In this document: piece by piece, positions 1 to 5,085 of the stretch
Position numbering within the stretch: position 1 is the stretch's first letter
How the letters are laid out: every line of letters begins with the position of its first letter
Source of the DNA: Frankiales bacterium
Lineage (GTDB): Bacteria; Actinomycetota; Actinomycetes; Mycobacteriales; SCTD01
DNA length: 5,085 nt
NCBI GenBank assembly: GCA_025465145.1
Contig: JAODNS010000190.1
Span: 1 to 5,085 of the forward strand
Reading direction: 5' to 3'
The notes under the pieces: generated by a model
Database searches by the model: none
What the model saw: only the letters and a program-made list of their open reading frames with translations
Told to the model about the DNA's origin: nothing
Program-made: the position numbers and the translations under genes

Positions 1-1
1 G

Positions 2-1945
2 CCCCACTGGGTACCCGACCACCCGGTGAGCGACGACGAGGACGCCTGGCATCCGCTCGACGCGATGATCGCGCCCCTCACCACGCAGCGGTCCGGGCTA
101 CTGGGCGCGATCAGCGTCGACCTCCCGCACGACGGGCGGCGGCCGGGGCCCGACCAGCTCGAGCTGCTCGAGATGTACGCCGCGCAGGCCAGCGCCGCCA
201 TCGAGAACGCCGCCCTGCACACCGCCCTCCTGAACCAGGGCACCGACAGGGGCCGCACGCTGGGCCGGCTGCGGGCGCTGGTCGACGAGGCGCCGGTCGC
301 CATCGTCGAGCTCGACCTCCAGGGCCGGGTCCGGCTGTGGAACCCGGCCGCCGAGGCGATGTTCGGCTGGACCGTCGACGAGGTCGTGGGCAAGGGCAAC
401 CCGATCGTCGAGCCCGCCCGGCGCGCCGAGCGCCTCGCGGAGCTCGCCCGCGGGGACGTGCAGCACCGGTTCCTGGACTCGCGAAGGCGCAAGGACGGGA
501 CCATGGTCCGGGTCGAGATGTCCACCGCGATCCTGCGCGACCAGGAGAACCGGCCGTTCGGGTACATCGGGGTGCTCGCCGACGTCACGGAGCGGGCCCT
601 GCTCGAGGAGGAGTTGCGGCACGGGGCGTTCCACGACCCGCTGACCGGTCTCGCCAACCGGGCGCTCCTGCACGAGCGGCTCGACGCCGTGGACGGTTCG
701 GTGCCGGCCGCGCTGCTGCTGCTGGACCTCGACGGGTTCAAGGCCGTCAACGACACCCTCGGGCACGGCGTGGGCGACGACGTCCTGCTCGAGGTCGCCG
801 CCCGGCTCCGCGCCGCCTGCCGGCCGGCGGACCTGGTCGCGCGGCTCGGCGGTGACGAGTTCGTCGTCCTCGCCGACGGGACGCCCGAGCACGTCCTGCC
901 GCTCGCGGAACGGCTGCTGGCGGTGCTGTCCAGGCCGGTCGACCTCGGCGACCGTGAGGTCGGGCTGGGCTGCAGCATCGGCATCGCCTACGTGTCCGAG
1001 GAGGGCGCCGACGCCGCCCTGCGCGATGCGGACATCGCCATGTACGCCGCCAAGGCCCGCGGCAAGGGCCGCTTCGAGGTCTTCGAGGACCGCCTGCGGG
1101 AGACGGTCGTCGAGCGGGCGGGACTGGCGGAGGACCTGCGCTCGGCCCTGCTCGACGAGCAGCTCCGGCTGCGCTACCACCCGGTCATCGACGTGGCCTC
1201 CCGGGCCGTCGTCGGCTTCGAGGCGCTGCTGCGCTGGCAGCACCCGCTGCGCGGGGAGCTCAGCCCGGTGCTGTTCGTGCCGCTGGCCGAGGAGAGCGGG
1301 GCGATCATCGAGATCGGGGAGTGGGTGCTGCGCGAGGCGTGCATGCAGTTGCGCCGCTGGCAGCGCGAGCTTCCCGAGGGTCGCGACCTGACCGTCAGCG
1401 TCAACCTCTCGCCGATCCAGCTGCACTCACCGCGTCTGGTCGAGCAGGTCCGTGCCGTGCTCGACGAGACCGGTCTGCCGCCACGCCGCCTCGTGCTGGA
1501 GCTCACCGAGTCCGTCCTCGTCGACGACGTCGAGCTCGCGGTGGACGTGCTCGAGCGGCTGCGCGCGCTCGGCGTCCGGCTCGCGCTGGACGACTTCGGC
1601 GCGGGCTACTCCTCGCTGCGCTACCTGCGCCAGCTGCCGTTCGACTTCGTGAAGCTCGACCGGGGCCTGCTCGACGGGGTCGACCGCGACCCGTCCGCGC
1701 TCGCGCTCGCCGACGCCGTGCTGAGCCTGCTCACCCGGCTCGGTCTGCGCAGCATCGCCGAGGGCATCGAGACCGCGGCGCAGCTGTCGGTCCTCGACAT
1801 GCTGGGCTGCGAGCTGGGCCAGGGGTTCCTGGTCAGCCAGCCCCTGCTGCCGCACGAGGTCCCGGCGCTCCTGGCGGGTGACTGGACGTCCCCGCCGGTC
1901 CCGCCGCAACGGGGGGAGCGCTCCCGGGCATCCCGTCCGGCATGA
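2..1945 (+). CDS. GAF-PAS-GGDEF-EAL cyclic-di-GMP signalling protein, 5' partial
   Basis: A bifunctional-type c-di-GMP enzyme: GGDEF domains make c-di-GMP from two GTP and EAL domains hydrolyse it to pGpG. The frame is open from the left edge, and the first ~70 residues match the second half of a GAF domain (GLLGAISVD, then AAQASAAIENA). The GTG at 26 is therefore probably internal and the start is missing. A PAS domain follows at about 269-600 (AIVELDLQGRVRLWNPAAE, DVTER). The GGDEF domain at about 629-1090 has DPLTGLANR, DLDGFKAVND, intact GGDEF (848-862) and an RxxD inhibitory site (RPAD, 821-832) five residues upstream. The EAL domain at about 1124-1880 has EAL (1220-1228), VNLSP, LELTES, LDDFGAGYSSL, VKLD, AEGIET and GQGF, so the expected metal-binding and catalytic residues are present. 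The common YQP motif reads YHP. A 25-residue Pro/Arg-rich tail ends the protein. No transmembrane segment is visible in this part; the ligands of GAF and PAS cannot be told. Confidence 0.95.
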   Translation, partial: PHWVPDHPVSDDEDAWHPLDAMIAPLTTQRSGLLGAISVDLPHDGRRPGPDQLELLEMYAAQASAAIENAALHTALLNQGTDRGRTLGRLRALVDEAPVAIVELDLQGRVRLWNPAAEAMFGWTVDEVVGKGNPIVEPARRAERLAELARGDVQHRFLDSRRRKDGTMVRVEMSTAILRDQENRPFGYIGVLADVTERALLEEELRHGAFHDPLTGLANRALLHERLDAVDGSVPAALLLLDLDGFKAVNDTLGHGVGDDVLLEVAARLRAACRPADLVARLGGDEFVVLADGTPEHVLPLAERLLAVLSRPVDLGDREVGLGCSIGIAYVSEEGADAALRDADIAMYAAKARGKGRFEVFEDRLRETVVERAGLAEDLRSALLDEQLRLRYHPVIDVASRAVVGFEALLRWQHPLRGELSPVLFVPLAEESGAIIEIGEWVLREACMQLRRWQRELPEGRDLTVSVNLSPIQLHSPRLVEQVRAVLDETGLPPRRLVLELTESVLVDDVELAVDVLERLRALGVRLALDDFGAGYSSLRYLRQLPFDFVKLDRGLLDGVDRDPSALALADAVLSLLTRLGLRSIAEGIETAAQLSVLDMLGCELGQGFLVSQPLLPHEVPALLAGDWTSPPVPPQRGERSRASRPA

Positions 1946-1978
1946 TGGAGCGGGCGGCGATCCCGCCCGTTCCCCATC
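1944..1978 (+). terminator. Strong stem-loop at the stop codon of the c-di-GMP gene, probable terminator
   Basis: Bases 1951-1957 (CGGGCGG) pair perfectly with 1963-1969 (CCGCCCG) around a 5-nt loop (CGATC). The stem continues outward with 1947-1950 against 1970-1973 (one G-U pair). After a 2-nt bulge (1974-1975) it continues with 1944-1946 against 1976-1978. That makes 14 pairs, mostly GC. It begins inside the TGA stop of the upstream gene and ends 26 nt before the preferred cimA start. No U-tract follows, so it is not a classical intrinsic terminator. Hairpins lacking a U-tract are often proposed as terminators in high-GC actinobacteria. It could also act as an mRNA 3' end stabiliser or affect the cimA leader. 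The pairing is seen directly; the function is inferred. Confidence 0.6.
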
Positions 1979-1994
1979 GAGCCGGCCGCCCCCC

Positions 1995-1999
1995 GAGGA
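1995..1999 (+). promoter_or_regulatory. Shine-Dalgarno site supporting the GTG start of cimA
   Basis: GAGGA lies 5 nt upstream of the GTG at 2005 and is complementary to the 3' end of 16S rRNA. The alternative ATGs at 1942 and 1945 lack such a site at proper spacing: the nearest purine run (1911-1918) is about 23 nt away. This site decides the start call. Confidence 0.6.
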
Positions 2000-2004
2000 T
2001 CCCA

Positions 2005-3567
2005 GTGCACCCCCCCGACGCCTTCCACGTCTACGACACCACCCTGCGCGACGGGGCCCAGGGCGAGGGCATGTCCCTGTCGGTCAACGACAAGCTCGCC
2101 ATCGCCCGGCACCTCGACGACCTCGGCGTGGGCTTCATCGAGGGCGGCTGGCCGGGTGCCAACCCCAAGGACGCGGAGTTCTTCCGGCGCGCGCAGAGCG
2201 AGCTGGTCCTGAAGACCGCGCAGCTGACGGCGTTCGGGTCGACCCGGCGGGCCGGCGGGGACGTGGTCGCCGACCTGGCGCACCTGCGGGAGTCGGGCGC
2301 TCGGGTCGTGACCCTGGTGGCGAAGTCGGACGTGCGGCACGTCGAGCGGGCGCTGCGCACGACGCGGGAGGAGAACCTCGCGATGGTGCGCGACTCGGTG
2401 GCCCACCTGAAGGCGGAGGGGCAGCGGGTCTTCCTGGACGCCGAGCACTTCTTCGACGGCTACGTCACCGATCCGGCCTACGCGCTGGAGGTGCTGCGCG
2501 TCGCGACCGAGGCGGGCGCGGACGTGGTCGCGCTGTGCGACACGAACGGCGGCATGCTGCCTCGGCGGCTCGCCGAGATCGTGCACGAGGTGGTCGGCAC
2601 CGGGATGCGCGTCGGGATCCATGCGCACAACGACACGTCCTGCGCGGTGGCTAACTCGCTGGCCGCCATCGACGCCGGCGCGACCCACGTTCAGGGGACG
2701 GCGAACGGCTACGGCGAGCGGTCCGGCAACGCCGACCTGTTCAGCGTCGTGGCTGCGCTCGAGGACAAGCTCGGCCGGCAGGTGCTGCCGGACGGGCGGC
2801 TGGCCGAGCTGGGGCGCGTCGCGCACGCCGTCGCGGAGGTCGCGAACATCGCGCCGGACGCGCACCAGCCCTGGGTCGGGACCAGCGCCTTCGCGCACAA
2901 GGCCGGGTTGCACGTCAGCGCCATCAAGGCCGACCCGGACCTGTACCAGCACACCGACCCCGCGGTGGTCGGCAACGACATGAGGCTGCTCGTCTCGGAG
3001 CTCGCCGGTCGGGCGACGATCGAGCTGAAGGGCAAGGCGATCGGCCTCGAACCCGACGCCGGCGCCGTCGGCCGGGTCATCGACCGGGTGAAGGAGCTGG
3101 AGTCCGTCGGGTACTCGTTCGAGGCCGCCGAGGCCAGCTTCGAGCTGCTGCTGCGCGAGGAGATGGGGCAGCGCCCGTCGTACTTCGACCTCGAGTCGTG
3201 GCGGGTGATCGTGGAGCGGCGTGCTGACGGGCAGGTCGTGTCTGAGGCCACGGTGAAGCTGCACGCCGGCGGCGAGCGGATCGTCGCAACCGGTGAGGGC
3301 AACGGCCCCGTCAACGCGCTGGACAACGCGCTACGGTCGGCGCTCGAGCGGCTGTACCCGTACCTCGCCTCGCTCGAGCTCGTCGACTACAAGGTGCGCA
3401 TCGTCAGCGGCGCGCACGGCACGGCCGCGGTGACGCGGGTGCTGGTGGAGACCTCCGACGGCGTGACGGAGTGGAGCACCGTCGGTGTCCACGAGAACGT
3501 CATCGCCGCCTCGTGGCAGGCGCTCGAGGAGGCGTACACGACCGGGCTGCTGCACCGGGCCGACTAG
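2005..3567 (+). CDS. cimA: (R)-citramalate synthase (CimA type)
   Basis: Condenses pyruvate with acetyl-CoA to (R)-citramalate, the first step of the threonine-independent route to 2-oxobutyrate and isoleucine; cytosolic. The 520-residue protein fits this family. From the GTG start, the TIM-barrel domain has DTTLRDG (residues 11-17, metal ligand D16), the CimA-like IEGGWPGANPKD (45-56), HAHND (206-210, metal ligands H206 and H208) and GERSGNADL with N242 as a further likely ligand. The linker has HKAGLH (298-303). Residues from about 393 form the LeuA-type C-terminal dimer domain, which in relatives binds the feedback amino acid (isoleucine in characterised CimA). The family Pfam type also includes 2-isopropylmalate synthase and homocitrate synthase, but the IEGGWPG segment and overall layout favour CimA. 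The GTG at 2005 is chosen for its Shine-Dalgarno site and because the extra 21 residues from 1942 are Pro/Arg-rich and lie in a hairpin. The FAH gene follows after 9 nt. Confidence 0.92.
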   Translation: MHPPDAFHVYDTTLRDGAQGEGMSLSVNDKLAIARHLDDLGVGFIEGGWPGANPKDAEFFRRAQSELVLKTAQLTAFGSTRRAGGDVVADLAHLRESGARVVTLVAKSDVRHVERALRTTREENLAMVRDSVAHLKAEGQRVFLDAEHFFDGYVTDPAYALEVLRVATEAGADVVALCDTNGGMLPRRLAEIVHEVVGTGMRVGIHAHNDTSCAVANSLAAIDAGATHVQGTANGYGERSGNADLFSVVAALEDKLGRQVLPDGRLAELGRVAHAVAEVANIAPDAHQPWVGTSAFAHKAGLHVSAIKADPDLYQHTDPAVVGNDMRLLVSELAGRATIELKGKAIGLEPDAGAVGRVIDRVKELESVGYSFEAAEASFELLLREEMGQRPSYFDLESWRVIVERRADGQVVSEATVKLHAGGERIVATGEGNGPVNALDNALRSALERLYPYLASLELVDYKVRIVSGAHGTAAVTRVLVETSDGVTEWSTVGVHENVIAASWQALEEAYTTGLLHRAD

Positions 3568-3570
3568 CCT
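3565..3570 (+). promoter_or_regulatory. Possible -10 element for a leaderless FAH transcript
   Basis: TAGCCT fits the actinobacterial TANNNT -10 pattern. It overlaps the TAG stop of cimA and lies 6 nt before the GTG at 3577, the spacing expected if transcription begins on the start codon itself. The FAH gene has no recognisable Shine-Dalgarno site, which agrees with a leaderless transcript. I see no convincing -35 box. A chance match is quite possible, because the stop codon already supplies the TA. Confidence 0.2.
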
Positions 3571-3576
3571 GCCCGG

Positions 3577-4356
3577 GTGCGCATCGCCCGTTTCTCCGCC
3601 TCCGGTGAGGTCTCGTTCGGCATCGTCGAGGGGCCTGGCGAGGACCCCGCGGACCTCGTCGTCAGCGTCGCCACGGCGCACCCGTTCGCACCGCTGCAGC
3701 TGACGGGCGAGCAGCTGCCGCTGTCGTCGGTGAAGCTGCTCGCGCCGGTGCTGCCCAGCAAGGTCGTGTGCATCGGCAAGAACTACGCCGACCACGTCGC
3801 GGAGATGGGCGGGCCGCCGCCGGAGACCCCGGTGGTGTTCCTCAAGCCGTCGACCTCCGTGATCGGACCCGGTGATGTGGTCCAGCTGCCCCGCAACAGC
3901 GAGCGGGTCGACCACGAGGCGGAGCTCGGCATCGTCATCGGCCGGCTGTGCCGCGAGGTGCCGCGCGAGCGGGCGCACGACGTGGTCCTCGGCTACACCT
4001 GCGGCAACGACGTCACCGCGCGCGACCACCAGAAGGCCGACGGGCAGTGGACGCGCGGCAAGAGCCACGACACGTTCTGCCCGCTCGGCCCCTGGGTCGA
4101 GACCGAGCTGCCGGCGGACGTCGCCGTGCGCTGCACCGTCGACGGCGAGCTGCGGCAGGACGGCCGCACGTCGCAGCTGCTGCACGACGTGCCGTCGATC
4201 GTGGAGTGGGTGACGGCGTTCATGACGCTGCTGCCCGGCGACGTCATCCTCACCGGCACGCCCGCGGGTGTGGGGCCGCTGACGGCCGGGTCGACCGTGT
4301 CGGTGAGCATCGAGGGCATCGGCACGCTGACGAACCCGGTGGGAACCCGGTCATGA
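3577..4356 (+). CDS. Fumarylacetoacetate hydrolase family protein, FAHD1-like
   Basis: A 259-residue enzyme of the FAH fold, cytosolic. Characterised relatives cleave acylpyruvates, decarboxylate or tautomerise oxaloacetate, or act in homoprotocatechuate breakdown (HpaG-type isomerase/decarboxylase). Visible signatures are CIGKNYADHVAEM (residues 65-77, with the H73/E76 pair matching the FAHD1 lid dyad), FLKPSTS (88-94), HEAELG (113-118, metal ligands E114 and E116), GNDVTARD (143-150, third ligand D145), the conserved K162 and GTPAGVG (227-233). The metal site is therefore complete. Length is typical of the short FAHD1-like proteins. The GTG start gives the usual MRIARF N terminus; no Shine-Dalgarno site precedes it. 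It begins 9 nt after cimA and its stop overlaps the gltX start (ATGA), so all three are probably co-transcribed. No other aromatic catabolism gene is nearby, so a housekeeping 2-oxoacid role seems likelier than a degradation pathway. The substrate cannot be decided from sequence. Confidence 0.9.
   Translation: MRIARFSASGEVSFGIVEGPGEDPADLVVSVATAHPFAPLQLTGEQLPLSSVKLLAPVLPSKVVCIGKNYADHVAEMGGPPPETPVVFLKPSTSVIGPGDVVQLPRNSERVDHEAELGIVIGRLCREVPRERAHDVVLGYTCGNDVTARDHQKADGQWTRGKSHDTFCPLGPWVETELPADVAVRCTVDGELRQDGRTSQLLHDVPSIVEWVTAFMTLLPGDVILTGTPAGVGPLTAGSTVSVSIEGIGTLTNPVGTRS
4338..4344 (+). promoter_or_regulatory. Likely ribosome binding site of gltX
   Basis: GGTGGGA, an imperfect Shine-Dalgarno sequence, ends 8 nt before the ATG at 4353 and lies inside the last codons of the FAH gene. 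With the 4-nt stop/start overlap it suggests that gltX translation is coupled to that of the FAH gene. Confidence 0.45.
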
Positions 4357-5085
4357 GCGTCCGAGTACGCGTCGCCCCTTCGCCGACAGGGGATCCGCAC
4401 GTCGGCACGGCGTACATGTCGCTGTTCAACCTGGCCTTCGCGCGCCAGCAGGGCGGCGAGTTCGTGCTGCGCGTCGAGGACACCGACCGCGCCCGGTTCC
4501 GAGAGGACAGCGAGCAGCAGGTCTACGACACCATGCGCTGGCTGGGGCTGGACTGGGACGAGGGACCGGACCGCGGCGGGCCGTACGCGCCGTACCGCCA
4601 GAGCGAGCGGCTGGAGACCTACCGCCCGCACGTCGAGCGGCTGCTCGCCGACGGCAAGGCGTACCACTGCTGGTGCTCGACCGAGCGGCTCACCGAGATG
4701 CGCGAGGCGCAGCAGAAGGCCAAGCAGCCGACCGGGTACGACCGCCGCTGCGTGGGGCTGACGCGCGAGCAGCGGGCCGAGCTCGGCGGGTTCAGCGAGA
4801 CGCCGGTCGTGCGGATGCTCGTGCCCGACGACGCGCCGCTGCAGTTCGTCGACCTCATCCGCGGACAGGTCAGCGCGCCGCGGCCCGACGATCAGGTGCT
4901 GCTCAAGGCGGACGGGTACCCGACGTACCACCTGGCCGTCGTCGTCGACGACCACCTGATGGGGATCACGCACGTCGTGCGCGGCGAGGAGTGGATTTCG
5001 TCGACGACCAAGCACCTGCTGCTGTTCGACTGGCTGGGCTGGGAGCGCCCGCAGTTCGCGCACATGCCGCTGCTGCGCAACGTGG
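4353..5085 (+). CDS. gltX: Glutamyl-tRNA synthetase, N-terminal part (3' partial)
   Basis: Charges tRNA-Glu with glutamate using ATP; a class I aminoacyl-tRNA synthetase of the cytosol. The 244 codons present cover the start of the Rossmann catalytic domain with PSPTGDPHVGTAY (residues 9-21, containing the HIGH-type motif), LRVEDTDR (39-46), WDEGPD, APYRQSERL (79-87), DGYPTYHLAVVVDDHLMGITHVVRGEEW (187-214 region) and HMPLLRN at the edge. A zinc motif, CxCx20Yx3C, is complete (C106, C108, Y129, C133), with the same spacing as the zinc site of the E. coli enzyme. The KMSKS-type loop and anticodon-binding domain lie beyond the window. The ATG overlaps the FAH stop codon by 4 nt and gives the expected short N terminus. 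GlnRS is unlikely, given the zinc motif and the GluRS-type sequence. The HVGTAY form resembles the Thermus enzyme more than the Streptomyces one as I remember them. Confidence 0.96.
   Translation, partial: MSVRVRVAPSPTGDPHVGTAYMSLFNLAFARQQGGEFVLRVEDTDRARFREDSEQQVYDTMRWLGLDWDEGPDRGGPYAPYRQSERLETYRPHVERLLADGKAYHCWCSTERLTEMREAQQKAKQPTGYDRRCVGLTREQRAELGGFSETPVVRMLVPDDAPLQFVDLIRGQVSAPRPDDQVLLKADGYPTYHLAVVVDDHLMGITHVVRGEEWISSTTKHLLLFDWLGWERPQFAHMPLLRNV

Noticed and set aside
26..28. GTG at 26 as the true start of the c-di-GMP gene
   Set aside because: The frame stays open to the left edge, and a start here would cut a GAF domain in half; the gene most likely continues upstream.
98..1426. Long antisense open frame (442 codons) opposite the c-di-GMP gene
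   Set aside because: It is rich in Arg, Asp, Glu, Gln and Val, shows no family motif and mirrors the codon-position GC bias of the real gene. Such frames are expected opposite high-GC genes.
337..1881. Alternative + strand frames inside the c-di-GMP gene (337-855, 852-1391, 1321-1881)
   Set aside because: Their translations are Arg/Ala/Gly- or Ser/Arg/Cys-rich with no domain, while the main frame holds continuous PAS, GGDEF and EAL motifs.
1914..1925. Perfect 12-bp palindrome GGGAGCGCTCCC
   Set aside because: It lies in the coding tail of the c-di-GMP gene, has no loop for a good hairpin and only GC-rich low-complexity context; a dimeric operator cannot be supported from one copy.
1621..3264. 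547-codon antisense open frame covering most of cimA and the end of the c-di-GMP gene
   Set aside because: No recognisable domain, biased composition, and it lies opposite two confidently identified genes; a stop-poor frame of high-GC DNA.
2005..3567. 2-isopropylmalate synthase (leuA) as the identity of this gene
   Set aside because: Same superfamily and C-terminal domain, but the IEGGWPGANPKD segment and the ~520-residue layout are those of the citramalate synthase group.
3331..5063. Antisense open frames opposite the FAH gene and gltX (3331-4185 and 3993-5063)
   Set aside because: They overlap each other and clear sense genes, have low-complexity Arg/Leu/Val-rich translations and no motifs.
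1..5085. Mobile element, CRISPR array, tRNA/rRNA gene or defence system
   Set aside because: Nearly every base is in recognised genes; no transposase, integrase, repeat-spacer pattern, cloverleaf-like sequence or composition shift was seen.

Overview
The window is high-GC DNA with strong third-position G/C bias, all genes on the + strand, frequent GTG starts and almost no intergenic space. These traits, together with the family types and the gene order, point to an actinobacterium (Actinomycetota). The exact lineage is uncertain. The citramalate synthase and the glutamyl-tRNA synthetase do not look like the Streptomyces versions I remember, so a less-sampled branch is possible, but that is inference.

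Layout. (1) Positions 1-1945 hold the 3' part of a large c-di-GMP signalling protein: the end of a GAF domain, then PAS, GGDEF and EAL. Its true start lies upstream of the window. Both catalytic domains look intact, and the cyclase carries an inhibitory-site motif. (2) Positions 1944-1978 hold a strong hairpin that begins on the stop codon of that gene, probably its terminator. (3) Positions 2005-3567 encode an (R)-citramalate synthase (CimA type), the first enzyme of the pyruvate route to isoleucine. The GTG at 2005 is preferred over the ATG at 1942. (4) Positions 3577-4356 encode a fumarylacetoacetate hydrolase (FAH) family enzyme of the FAHD1-like type, 9 nt after cimA. (5) Positions 4353-5085 hold the N-terminal 244 codons of glutamyl-tRNA synthetase (gltX), overlapping the FAH gene by 4 nt. 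The gene runs off the right edge.

How they fit together. cimA, the FAH gene and gltX look like one co-directional metabolic unit: branched-chain amino acid synthesis, a small 2-oxoacid-handling enzyme and a tRNA charging enzyme. From memory, leucine genes, an FAH-family gene and gltX also cluster in Mycobacterium tuberculosis (around Rv2992c-Rv2996c), so the block is probably an old actinobacterial neighbourhood. The c-di-GMP gene appears to be separate and is cut off from the unit by the hairpin.

I see no mobile element, CRISPR array, RNA gene, phage gene or clearly novel system. No intergenic stretch exceeds about 60 bases. The points that merit a second look are small: the start and leader of cimA, a possible leaderless promoter at the FAH gene, the FAH linkage, and the type of glutamyl-tRNA synthetase.
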